Positions 53,101 to 57,355 of a stretch of 64,000 nucleotides of DNA are shown here, piece after piece; position 1 is the stretch's first letter, and each line of letters begins with the position of its first letter. Under the pieces are notes generated by a model. It was not told where the DNA came from, searched no databases, and worked only from the letters and a program-made list of their open reading frames with translations. Origin of the DNA: a virus; the IMG/VR virus record IMGVR_UViG_3300032562_000003, positions 124,001 to 188,000 of that record, one strand, 5' to 3'. The position numbers and the translations under genes are program-made.

Positions 53101-54049
53101 AGGAACAGAATACTATGTTAGCGAAATAGTTAACGGCACCACATTTGTGGTGTCTGACACATATGATGGTCCATCTAAGACGCTAACGACATCAGGTCCC
53201 GCCACTATCAACGTAACACAATGGTCACAACAATACACTGATCGTATCTGGGTAACAGTTAATGGATTGAGAGTACCATCATCTAAGTTAAGAATAAATC
53301 CTGCAAATGAGGTCAGTATTCTAGCTGAGATTCAATCAACTGATAAAGTAATTATTACTAGTATGATTGCACACTGGACACCAGAAGAAATGACTTATAT
53401 GAATTTCGTAGACAAGAATGGAGTAGCATCGGTTTATAGATCAAATACGTTAACTAGAACTTGGTTAACTGAATCTATTCAAGACTTGACTACGGTGATT
53501 TACGTTAATGATGTAAACAGCGTTATCCAGGATGTAGTCTTTACTGCAACGGTACCTACTGTATCCGTCGACGGTTACTACTATATTGGATTGCCGGCGG
53601 ACAAGAGAATTCTCACTGCTGTATCTGTTGTAAATATTTCAACTACACCAAATCAAACTATCAGCAGCAATGATTATGAGGTTGTACTAGTAGATACTGC
53701 ACCAACACTAAAGATCACTCCAGGAAGCTACATTTCAACTGGCAACACCTTAACTATTAATGTACTTGAAGGAGATATCATCTACGTTAACGGAGAAGCT
53801 ATTAGATTTAATGCAGTTGATATTGCAAGTAATTCGTTGCTTGGTATTCAACGCGGGGTTAACGGTACTGCTAAACAATCTTATATACCAGCGTACACTG
53901 AAGTATTTGGATTATTGACTAGCAACAAGCTAGACGATGTTTACTATAATCAAACTTGGAACTCCTACACCTTCAATACAATAGACGGGGATCCACTACA
54001 AATCAGCACTACGACACCTGCATTATTCTTACAAACGGACATCACGTAA
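35156..54049 (+). CDS. 7: Giant baseplate protein in the gp7 position (6297 residues)
   Basis: A single uninterrupted frame of 18.9 kb. The N-terminus (TITFLPEIFQTSTNAEFLSA, then TKTRVNYQLDPGVVFTKP, FKSQFYSWDSFTNLDKLINF) is of the large wedge-protein type that follows gp6 in cyanophage-like phages; T4 gp7 has 1032 residues. Residues about 2390-3060 contain FG-GAP-like repeats (GGTFGSAVAYTSDMGYLIGD). About 13 copies of a ~65-residue module (F-x-x-G-x-P-V-x-F ... FGGLV-x-G-T-x-YYV ... FTIS) occur from 36160 to 53210. BNR-like propeller repeats (S-x-D-G-x-x-W-T) lie at about 4860-5240. It probably forms a wedge plus long outward arms that contact the host surface. Position and N-terminus support gp7; most of the length is unassigned. 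Confidence 0.8.
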   Translation: MARIRTITFLPEIFQTSTNAEFLSATLDQIVNPPNTMKIQGYVGSKFGYGVNATDNYVVEPTKTRVNYQLDPGVVFTKPNESVANDFISYPGIIDSIAMQDSITDNNSRLFKSQFYSWDSFTNLDKLINFNEYYWLPVGPPAVTISAATVYSTENYAVTSLPNGYEIALVGQPIGSINPTLGLIRGGTYTFAVNQSSQFWIQTDPGTSGYSPFQSNLTTRQVYGVDNNGASQGVVTFTVPQKNAQDQYIFPGNNTVDLVSTKLFDQVNGAVLKTFTDTDGVTYQGLNDIDGVTALEGLRIMFYYDGIPAEKGNTETFLSETPLDINSDVLVAPIVINVTSCDASAFTTDSTSQLVVGQTVTFNNPTFGGVTAGEVYYVHSIPTSGTFTIALTLDASSPLTLVPGSGTMVANINQGLYEESVASTVFEYYYLIEYIGDPKNPTIRLVPDGTIPVNQTITPLYGTQWNNIPFYRSPTGVINPIPVITAPLDVLYYQDGTSADSVGVIKIIDSNTTNTINVVTEILGNPNYTSSSGVVFTNGLKVNFQGDIIPTSYLQGQYYVQGVGTAIELVPVSSLVCTEDFTHGNYIPYDSTPYDISNYDSDLFIPTDKDYITIARNAINKNAWSRSNRWFHIDVINATAKYNNDPNIATTYATQANKAVRPIIEFYPNLKLYNSGSVGAAGIDFIDTHNTDALSTVAGSYNYYPDTEVLTTASASVVGVTAATSTTFSVDAANVSGTFQIGMYVADSSSILPNNTQITDITGTTTLTVTVSWPGAKNISSASNLSIVGSDTTLDNYALFPEARIVFAADSSSTVRNKIYVVNFSVIDPNTRPVITLTVAEDGNIVPDEQLAIKRGYYHQGTSYYYDGIKWIQAQQKVTVNQPPLFDVFDANGISFGDSSVYQSTSFKGCKLFAYSVGSGVNDPILGFPIAYSGIDNVGDISFDVSLNLDTFNYVSGYNPINQKVNTGYVYNYTSGTSYVRQLGWQTAIADSTQYQLFSFDFDPTNPTLSFQCDVAALPALATGETGWPRVKVYINNVYQAPTSYATVVGTNTTTITFNSSSSLPTTSTVVQVLVLSDQVSQIGYYDIPINLNNNPLNADLTTANVGDIRAQYRDIFINSPNTTGEIFGANNFRDCGNLVPYGTEIIQNSASLVLPGTFFRNTQHNLFDALMFNSREYIKYKQLLVYTVQNTDYVQRYTPSQILDSALDQITAAKSEINAFFWSDMLPSKAPYRTNTYTFNNQLDTSVYPLSNVYNFETANYSGVLVYVLRTVAGVVVERQLTSGIDYIISPDAPSLTIISPLGDGDKVIIKEYNQTYGSYIPNTPTKLGLYPSFYPEVVLDSDYTVPTYFIKGHDGSFTKLYGDYDETLGVLIDFRDQALLEFELRIYNNLKLSTTVPIERYEVVPGYFRSSTSTYSWNEFIQMYEPTFLNWIGQNRLDYKSQYYQKNNEFSYNYTNSGNKLDQAAIQQGYWRGVYEYFYDTTTPNETPWEMLGFANEPTWWADRYGPTPYTSDNGILWGDLEAGYIWNNGNPYTVPELARPGLSKIIPVDSNGDLLSPLIAIVGNYNPSTFQKDWVVGDDAPVELSYRRSSTWPFDLMRLFALTRPAEFFNLAVDLDNYKYNAEFNQYLVNDRSHLVPANIEIYGNGTAKTSYINWIVDYEKQQGVDATTNITTLLNNLDVRLVYRLAGYSDKTLLQFYVEKGSPNSNNATLLIPNESYSVLLYDNQPFDQIMFSGVVIQKNQGYWTVYGNSQTFAYFKTLKPINNGTYGSVDVLGTTVKYAKNYTDQVVLVPYGTKFYSTQGVVQFLMSYGAELESQGMLFNEVEQGIEVTWAQMAAEFLYWSMSGWEVGSLITLNPSATAINIDRPSAIVQPLTVQQTNFILNQNLYPIQLNDLCVERDDTLFHAHTLNQGDSMSYAQFNVSNFEHGIVFDNVTLFNDIIYNLTTGLRQNRIYARGVKTADWNGTVNAWGFILNQDNVLEWNGNLKYTKGVIVQYKNKYWTALKVIEPSATFNEQDWKLVNYNDIQKGMLSNASTRAYESTLYYDVYQANLEQDADLLAFSLIGYRPRDYLALVDLTDSTQVQVYQNLIKNKGTRNAVDAFQGATFPQGSISYDFYENWSILTKQYGGVLNENFVDFRINQTNLMGNPSIVSLTNGVYTVGSDQEVPLYNLFNYNTPPASPNVLSTLDTTVNSQLYPSAGYINVNDVKMSSYFFSGLPSAVDSTGAVVPINNFYVGEYFWLANFKNKWDVFRWTNIGQVIQVRNNTNGTATITFSSPHSLNKLDPMAIINFAQNVDGYYIVADVLNLYEVVINLSALNANQNSIQGRGLAFGFVSQRVASPAGIIPLASAENEFIKNTVWVDENTDGNWAVYRKSLNYAYQNQFEQADGGTFGSAVAYTSDMGYLIGDSGTGILYRYIYDSLAQAYLLKENKTGGTSFGSTIKYAQNLYAVSQPSGVSPAVTLYTLNHTVVTDRMLTYQTIAAPGGVTDWGSALAISGDTNWLYISDAQNNNVYVYRKQNIPLIAGYFVTGETYVITSLGSTDFTAIGAVDNKVGITFVATGAGAGTGTATQITYKQSTIISGSSLFSLGAGDGFGTALATSYDGSTLAVTAPFIDYSPTITNWGTTFVLQRTMQNFEAKQNSLPEQTTSFSLSWTPAAGATITASATSSVTNRITCSGSMTGFQINQPVVFAGSNFGSSNVSPNQVYYIHGISGSEISIKTSRSSTTPVNLTTAAGLSFSVYVQVDPLYVYLNGKLVTDDNYAVIGTSFIYYSSLIAGDILTVSDNQYFPAQQINSDYIDRTDIEFGYAVDMYKTGSTLLIGSPYEVDANDVEGAVYSYVNGGAEYGVVIGTNECNVTTNRTLLINGFAVNLSAGNAQSVANTINSSKIINVQAAATSDNKLIIQVINQNIAQINQKLTVYAYDSGTTLSELGINLYTKTQIIQSPHEQGASRFGSAIKINEFDSVIISAPVGTRYEGTFFDFTDDENLDNDTVFDNNATQFVDSYVNAGAVYMFDYIGLYNESLANPGAYVYAQSVNSKNIPYGQQPLYGTAIDFNENVVVVGSPNFYPVAVGGQVVVYNNATGVSDWSVYRNSAPIVDISKIQNTQIFSASTNQTLINLDYMDPLQGKLLGAARENLDFVSGTDPARYNSDLSTIIGSVWGAEHVGQLWFNTNNVRWMNYHQNDNVYNSKYWGAVFPGSDVAVYTWVASFVPPNSYPGPGAVYNPNLYVVSTVLNASNNAVPVYYFWVSNTNIIFEQTGKTLSDSVVASYISNPKGSGIAYMAPLLPNTFALYNSVDYFNANDSVFHIGFANGTTDDVAHQEYALIRENYQDDFLPGLPHGGTSAHTLAIQGGYTISETDVPYSLYAKLLDSLAGCDGAGAVVPNPWLPLAVQSGIRSRPNQSFFYDRYLAINNYLTYANTVLAQYPIAEIRPDATFLFQSGTYFNTADYWSYVNWWATGYSDSTKSSLQVPNYADLAALNVAVNTIVTVEQNGAGKFEVYRYDGYGVWTRIGLQNGTIAFDTSLWDYSSAKIGYGDNFFDTTPYDQYPSEETRYIVRALTEQIYISDLLIYRNTSLILLFDYIQSETTQSQNFLPWLNKTSLADVSHTIRELIPYEVYQTDNTAFLSGYINEVKPYHVVIKDFVFKYTGTDVYQGNITDFDLPATYNSSYQQYISPQLVYSNPNSQYEYLPTDSIWSTAPYTQWFQNHGVSITGQPNYNITVTTSYVSTSSTYIVVDNAHGFPINGTINIGNEIIGYSFVDRALNVLSGLVRGVNGTPIENHITGAQIYIDLPAALVLFGGRGYVEPPKVTAYIDTSIYPAPKTPAVLEAVMNLDSVLQINVIDPGEGYAVLPEIVIDPAEVIAFDNTAVNGTFHTIRLYAPNLQTGDAVLYKSGITASVGALANNQWYYINVLETVPTAIIALYTTYSDAINDKARVKIYPIGIGSDMTLSSGARASAITTALPIRENNTTIRFDRTTYGSQVQDWEAGAYYGSFFAGTLDNSSTTSSSSIGLESTEPPIDSILASAQGAVFEITDISNDQQLTWSSFIRYVSGTTASNHSITLIPQDNGGGQPNASGTTIGFYIGMPVKFQSTLSFGGLVSNQIYYVNTILSETEFTVSTTVGGPIFGVTDSVVGVYTMECFVGEVTNTAVMSINYPGILQVTATTATTNALTVPTSLVGTGGTLGFYTNLPVFFTEDVFGGIVANKTYYVTSVIDNQTFTMSATTNPVSTTAYSVDGSTDRVAVNDGTNFNINDIVVFTDMVIAGTSTTNFGGLVAGTFYYVSGVYLSSKEITLSATKNGAVLNLTTVVAASDTSAIMTNQKDTVALTTAVGSATMNVSLPISPGQINGQLFTIYETSGQYPNNIVSAGEVSSLISRSINATISAVNRIAVSASLGGTDFFYKNMPIRVTTNIGNLVAGTTYYIREYTGDGTNTVIEVTVTNTSSSGNVLSCGSTASLYIGMPIVFSGQSLGGIFVTETYYIQDIPSSTTFTLSLTVSGPAITLTNDNGVMTGAGDPFFTVSTTVNGSEFALSSDHTTVSTATQYVTGYTTFDLSYKLGGYSAVPTNAGSGFAVNNIITIPGTAVGGTSPANDITLEVNSVDALGGIINVIASGNVPSTSTKYYLKVISSNQLEVYSNPLLTVPVSGINFPFNGYTTTTVQSVSSNIITVNSTTGFNVNDAVVFTGNVSAGIVAGQTYYIVNNVNFTSNTLQISSTPGGTAITLSNASSLSYTMAKSGSYAFLPEPFYFNQSIVKFNNKVYICVISNNDKEFVIGKWEELDSGDRRLNAMDRVMGYYKPTVNMPGVDLTQLFDGVTYPNSIYLGNAFQPNQQFALDVVVQDQPFYPSQVNITAVEYHNNVYHAVANLPTYSALLTSADGITWAITQLANTDINVTNIVYNNGTYLISAANNATPILTSVDGLVWTVANTTEHSSQAAAYGNGCWISVGDNIVRSTDAITWNTVHTFDSIFEVELYGVSFVQTASFTGFVAVGNGLRYDYSTGVTQLVPTDIIITSADGITWTQVAPLTNKSLNSVVSNGTTIVALGENNVQYTSTDAINWFGNEALVTTFSSTNYIISTAPNAFTVNAAVQFSNSFSSINAGTTYYVKSIVSPTLVTISDTLGGSTKTLSADTVPINTLMYEYDANPSTVRDSVYVGGTFVSVGDNGLIKTSTDGYVWTLRSSGTTQNLNGITYDTDGITTFTVVGDNNTVLTSTDTIIWTDNSVFTVPPTVYDVKGADFPYGYGPEELVPGVVTDNLALTVVTRPGSNWDVTEYSHTGFNVVSLELAPTFGTQTVYTFAGAVQVPAQLTVQIIDPVTGLGTGITEGIDYTINWLNKTVILSTPLQFSPKKILRIDVYEVGNGDQLVQSSTDVNPIRVDDVTGFNEVYVDCNYSASVYQGSGVIRPGTSAIESQVLSTDSTTNRLTCTDISKFILNGPVTFLGVLFGGVVSETTYYVKSISTATDSIIISASIDPVTGLAGPAFDLVTASGDAMYVSIQSGNGQVWTTPIMYHNGNKLVLGATNIVIRTQSINNSLTTNSTFGFVPGTRITFSNTMFAGISPQTTYYVSSVINNNEFTISATNGGPVLPLPDTTGGAIFVTNDYAFGTQPNGIAAKIIFASDAYTTETDYIVYSLFGETTPQYGYAVPEIQYFTGTGSQTAFTLSNYVGENNPNNAVVEVNGVRKTVTTDYSINPNTNVITFTSAPVSNSSISVLTYNDTQQQYLTSQYGLTGTTVAPILSINTTLSPILATTTVTATSSTGNLITATSTAGFVVGQQIQFFGIAPLGGIKVDGTMYWVGSIISNTFTIKDQYGVAVPLSNASGTLLAEVGGISTTRVTTTIPHGFAENSLVRIDGTVGSIQLNNNIYYARVITDTVFDLYQSDVSGYTGYNPTLGATNYPVIGVSTYISGGYTWLTGSFNITTTTATATTSSNNTITVASTANLIVNTPVYFSENYTLNGTDLSFGGLVSGTEYYVSEIVNGTTFVVSDTYDGPSKTLTTSGPATINVTQWSQQYTDRIWVTVNGLRVPSSKLRINPANEVSILAEIQSTDKVIITSMIAHWTPEEMTYMNFVDKNGVASVYRSNTLTRTWLTESIQDLTTVIYVNDVNSVIQDVVFTATVPTVSVDGYYYIGLPADKRILTAVSVVNISTTPNQTISSNDYEVVLVDTAPTLKITPGSYISTGNTLTINVLEGDIIYVNGEAIRFNAVDIASNSLLGIQRGVNGTAKQSYIPAYTEVFGLLTSNKLDDVYYNQTWNSYTFNTIDGDPLQISTTTPALFLQTDIT

Positions 54050-54214
54050 ATGATAAATAATGAGATGAACGAATATAAGTCAAATAGTGAAGGGAATCAG
54101 GCCCGCCCTGAACGCAAGCCTGATGAAGTTAGTGGTTACTATTTTTCCTCTAGCATAAAGATTTTTGATCCAAATTCGAAGGAAGTAATAGTACATAAAA
54201 GAGGCGATATATAA
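54050..54214 (+). pseudogene. Displaced N-terminal fragment of the 8-like gene
   Basis: A 54-residue frame follows the gp7 stop by overlap-free adjacency and ends FSSSIKIFDPNSKEVIVHK-RGDI. This end aligns by eye with the start of the 8-like protein (VKGHITITDVTEPDNHIVLV-DKDNSI). The homing gene begins in the same frame right after its TAA. I read it as the original 5' end of the 8-like gene, cut off by the insertion. It could also be a small gene in its own right; a late promoter (54052-54059) overlaps its first codons, so an internal start at 54065 would be leaderless. Confidence 0.5.
54052..54059 (+). promoter_or_regulatory. Late promoter GATAAATA before the split 8-like locus
   Basis: GATAAATA lies just after the gp7 stop. 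Transcription would begin near 54066 and cover the GIY-YIG gene and the 8-like gene. Confidence 0.5.
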
Positions 54215-54883
54215 GTGGGTATTATCTACATCACAGAAAATTTATACAACAAAGCGCACGGTATTATGCCATGGCGGTATATAGGAAGTGAGCAATACAA
54301 CAATGATAACTACTTAGGGTCAAGTATTGACCTAAAAAAAGACATAGCAGCGTTAGGTGCAGAAAACTTCAAGAAGATAATACTAGCCGATTTAGGTGAC
54401 ATTGATAACAAAGAGCTTCGCAGAATCGAGTCAATTGAATATTTGCAGCCGAACAATGTCCCCGCGGATGAAACGTACTACAACAACACAGATAAGTATG
54501 CGCCGGCCGGCGCACGACTGGGCATGAAGCATACTAAAGTTTTTAAACGAACACAAGCATGGAAAGATAGTAGACGAGGCTACAGGCATACCGATGATGC
54601 CAAAGCAAGCATGGCATTGAAAAAAATTGGCACTACAGCAAGCAAACAAACCAAACAGTTAATGTCAGCAGCCCGATCAGGTGAAAACAACCCGAATGCA
54701 TTGAGTTGGACTATAACCTCCCCCGCCGGTGAAACCTTCAATGTTAAGGGACTTGCTAAGTGGGCAAAGGACAACAACTATAAATACAGAGATATATATC
54801 ATAATAAAAACGGTTGGACCGCAGTAAAACACGGGGTTGGATTAGGCGGCCGAAAGAAAAGGGATCATATCAGTGGAATTTAA
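54215..54883 (+). CDS. GIY-YIG homing endonuclease inserted in the 8-like locus
   Basis: The 222-residue product has a GIY-YIG module at 1-90 (MGIIYITEN ... WRYIGSEQYNNDNYLGSS, ELRRIESIEYLQPNN), NUMOD3-like sequence (TDDAKASMALKKIGTTASKQ, RSGENNPNAL) and a NUMOD1-like recognition helix (TFNVKGLAKWAKDNNYKYRD). The start is GTG, immediately after the stop of the 54-residue fragment and in its frame, with GAGG about 10 bases upstream. Its 3' end overlaps the GTG start of the 8-like gene by 11 bases. It lacks the leader hairpin and zinc ribbon of the 18 kb relative, so it is a separate lineage. Confidence 0.88.
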   Translation: MGIIYITENLYNKAHGIMPWRYIGSEQYNNDNYLGSSIDLKKDIAALGAENFKKIILADLGDIDNKELRRIESIEYLQPNNVPADETYYNNTDKYAPAGARLGMKHTKVFKRTQAWKDSRRGYRHTDDAKASMALKKIGTTASKQTKQLMSAARSGENNPNALSWTITSPAGETFNVKGLAKWAKDNNYKYRDIYHNKNGWTAVKHGVGLGGRKKRDHISGI

Positions 54884-55499
54884 CATGAGGGTGTCGGTTA
54901 AAGGGCACATTACAATAACTGATGTCACAGAACCGGATAATCACATTGTATTAGTTGACAAAGATAACAGCATTAATTATGAAAACATGTCAGAAGCTAT
55001 TGCAGACACGCTAAGCAGTCGCGGCTATGGCGAAATCTACCAAATGGCATTTGGTGACGGGGGAGCGTCCGTCGATGAGACTGGTGTAATTACCTATCTT
55101 CCACCTAATACTACCGGTCAAAATGCGGCGCTATACAATCAAACTTATGCAAAAATAGTAGATGATACTAGTGTATTCAACCTTGATCCTACTAGAAATA
55201 AGATGACGGTGTATCACACTACAGGCAACCTATACACTGATATTTTAGTTCAATGCTTACTTGACTACGGTGAACCATCTGGACAAGCTGCATTTGACAA
55301 CAGCACTCAAACTACATCCAGTTATGTTTTTGATGAATTAGGTTTACTAGCTAACTACGGTACTGACAGTAGCGGTAATGTAATAACTAAACTACTAACT
55401 CACGTAATTTTTCACCCTATACAAAAGTCGCTGAATAGACAGATTCAGATCGACTACACTGTGAGAATTCAGAGCCTAACTAATTTGATAACCATATAA
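54873..55499 (+). CDS. Baseplate wedge-proximal protein in the gp8 position
   Basis: The 208-residue product reads MEFNMRVSVKGHITITDV, then INYENMSEAIADTLSSRG, YQMAFGDGGASVDETGVITY, FDELGLLANYG and THVIFHPIQKSLNRQIQIDY. It matches a pattern I associate with the protein encoded after gp7 in cyanophage-like phages, the place of T4 gp8, but homology to T4 gp8 is not shown. The GTG at 54873 has AAGGGA 8 bases upstream and is preferred over the ATG at 54885. Both starts lie in or next to the homing gene, which therefore now supplies the ribosome-binding site and part of the N-terminus. Confidence 0.72.
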   Translation: MEFNMRVSVKGHITITDVTEPDNHIVLVDKDNSINYENMSEAIADTLSSRGYGEIYQMAFGDGGASVDETGVITYLPPNTTGQNAALYNQTYAKIVDDTSVFNLDPTRNKMTVYHTTGNLYTDILVQCLLDYGEPSGQAAFDNSTQTTSSYVFDELGLLANYGTDSSGNVITKLLTHVIFHPIQKSLNRQIQIDYTVRIQSLTNLITI

Positions 55500-55522
55500 A
55501 ACAGTATAATTAGGGGACAATA

Positions 55523-57304
55523 GTGTCGTATACTATTTACAAATCGGACGGAACTTTATTGACGACTATTCCAGATGGTGTCGTCAACATAACCAGCACG
55601 CCGCTAAGTCTGCCAGGCCGCAACTACGCAGGTTACGGGCAAGTATTCGACACAAACTATGTACATCAACTAGAAAATTTTGCAAATAGTACTTTACCTG
55701 CAAACGCTCTGAGAGGTCAGTTGTGGTTTAATACTACCAATAGCACGCTGTATGTTTGTCCGACTGACGGTGAAACCAATCAAAGCAATTGGATCGCGCT
55801 CCTTACCGCTAACAATAGCGGAAATATTAATACAGGAAATTTGAACGCTTCTAGCAACATATATGCAAACAACGCCTCATTAACTAATAATCTTAATTCC
55901 AATGTAATATATACCAACTACTTAACCGTAAATGTACAAGCACAGATAGCAAATGCAAATATATCAAATGCAAATATAGCAAATTCTAATCTCACTGGTA
56001 CTGCAAATATAGTAACATTGCGGACAAATAATATTACTACAGGATCAACATCTACCAATGGTAATATAATCGGTACATGGACTGCAAATGGAACAGGAAC
56101 TGCTAACGGTGTATCTGGAACTGCACTGTGGGTTACTGGTGGAAATTTAGTAATCAGCGGCCCGGGCTCGCTGGGCATTAGTACTGATAATTATTATTAC
56201 GCGAACGGAGTACCCATTTCTTTTGCGGGAACCTATTCTAACTCAAATGTTAATTCATATTTACCTACATATACTGGTAATGTTGGCGCACCTAGCGGAG
56301 CAACGACTTTCAATGGTGTATCTCTAAATTCGGGATCAAACTTGATTGCAGGTACAATTACGGGCAACTGGACTCTTTCTGCTGGATCAAATATTAATGG
56401 TGTGATCGTTTCCGGTGGAAACGTAGTTGGACCAGTAGCGTCTGCGACATCTGCAGGTACAGCGACAACTGCTACGTCAGCGATCACGGCCGGCACTGTT
56501 ACTACTGCTGCGCAACCTAATATAACTTCTGTAGGTACACTATCATCTCTATCTGTGTTAGGCACGATCACTAGCGGGTCTTGGAACGGTAATATCGTCA
56601 CACCAAATTACGGTGGTACAGGGTTGGCAGCAACTCCAAGCAATGGTCAGTTGCTTATAGGTAATGGATCTGGCTTCTCGCTTAGTGGGCTTACAGCAGG
56701 GTCTGGAGTAACCATCACTAACACGCCGGGCGGAATAACTATTTCGGTTACCGGATCATCTGTTCCTTCAGGTCTCATATCGATGTGGTCCGGTTCTATT
56801 GCTTCTATTCCATCTGGGTGGGTCCTTTGTAACGGACAAAACGGAACTCCGGATCTTAGAGATAGGTTTGTGATAGGCGCAGGAGGCTCTTACTCTCCGG
56901 GTTCTGCCGGCGGCTCAACTACACTAAGCACTTCGGTATCGGTAAACGGGCACACATTAACCGTAGATGAAATACCCGGTCACCAGCATACCTTCGATAC
57001 CAATAGCAGTTATACTGGGATTTCGGTTAGCGATTCTGGACACGCACATCCTCTATATAATATAGTTGATAATAATGGTCCGTGGGCAGTCAATAGAGCT
57101 TTTGGACAATACAATGGTCAACTAGAAATAATAGACACAGCTACTGGTGTTAGTTATGCAGCCATCAGCACGTCTGACCCTTCACACTATCATAGTGGAA
57201 CTACCAACAGTACAGGATCAGGCTACGCTCACAATCACACTGCATCAGCTACTACAACCGGTATTCCTCCGTACTACGCATTAGCATTCATAATGAAAAC
57301 CTAA
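55523..57304 (+). CDS. Tail fibre with phage collar domain
   Basis: The product is 593 residues. The N-terminal ~95 residues (SLPGRNYAGYGQVFDTNYVH, LRGQLWFNTTNSTLYVCP) are a virion-attachment domain shared with the next gene. The middle is a Asn/Thr/Gly-rich repetitive shaft (NANISNANIANSNL). The C-terminus has a phage tail collar domain (GLISMWSGSIASIPSGWVLC, NGTPDLRDRFVIGAGGSYSP), His-rich strands (GHQH, GHAHPLY, HYHSG, HNHTA) that could bind metal ions in a trimer, and the typical end PPYYALAFIMKT. It is a likely receptor-binding fibre. The start is GTG with AGGGGA upstream. Confidence 0.85.
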   Translation: MSYTIYKSDGTLLTTIPDGVVNITSTPLSLPGRNYAGYGQVFDTNYVHQLENFANSTLPANALRGQLWFNTTNSTLYVCPTDGETNQSNWIALLTANNSGNINTGNLNASSNIYANNASLTNNLNSNVIYTNYLTVNVQAQIANANISNANIANSNLTGTANIVTLRTNNITTGSTSTNGNIIGTWTANGTGTANGVSGTALWVTGGNLVISGPGSLGISTDNYYYANGVPISFAGTYSNSNVNSYLPTYTGNVGAPSGATTFNGVSLNSGSNLIAGTITGNWTLSAGSNINGVIVSGGNVVGPVASATSAGTATTATSAITAGTVTTAAQPNITSVGTLSSLSVLGTITSGSWNGNIVTPNYGGTGLAATPSNGQLLIGNGSGFSLSGLTAGSGVTITNTPGGITISVTGSSVPSGLISMWSGSIASIPSGWVLCNGQNGTPDLRDRFVIGAGGSYSPGSAGGSTTLSTSVSVNGHTLTVDEIPGHQHTFDTNSSYTGISVSDSGHAHPLYNIVDNNGPWAVNRAFGQYNGQLEIIDTATGVSYAAISTSDPSHYHSGTTNSTGSGYAHNHTASATTTGIPPYYALAFIMKT

Positions 57305-57325
57305 ACGACGCAACACGAATTTTAA

Positions 57326-57333
57326 GATAAATA
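57326..57333 (+). promoter_or_regulatory. Late promoter GATAAATA for the second fibre
   Basis: GATAAATA lies 22 bases before the ATG at 57356, separating the two fibre genes into different transcripts. Confidence 0.6.
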
Positions 57334-57355
57334 AGGATAACGGAGTAACTTAACT

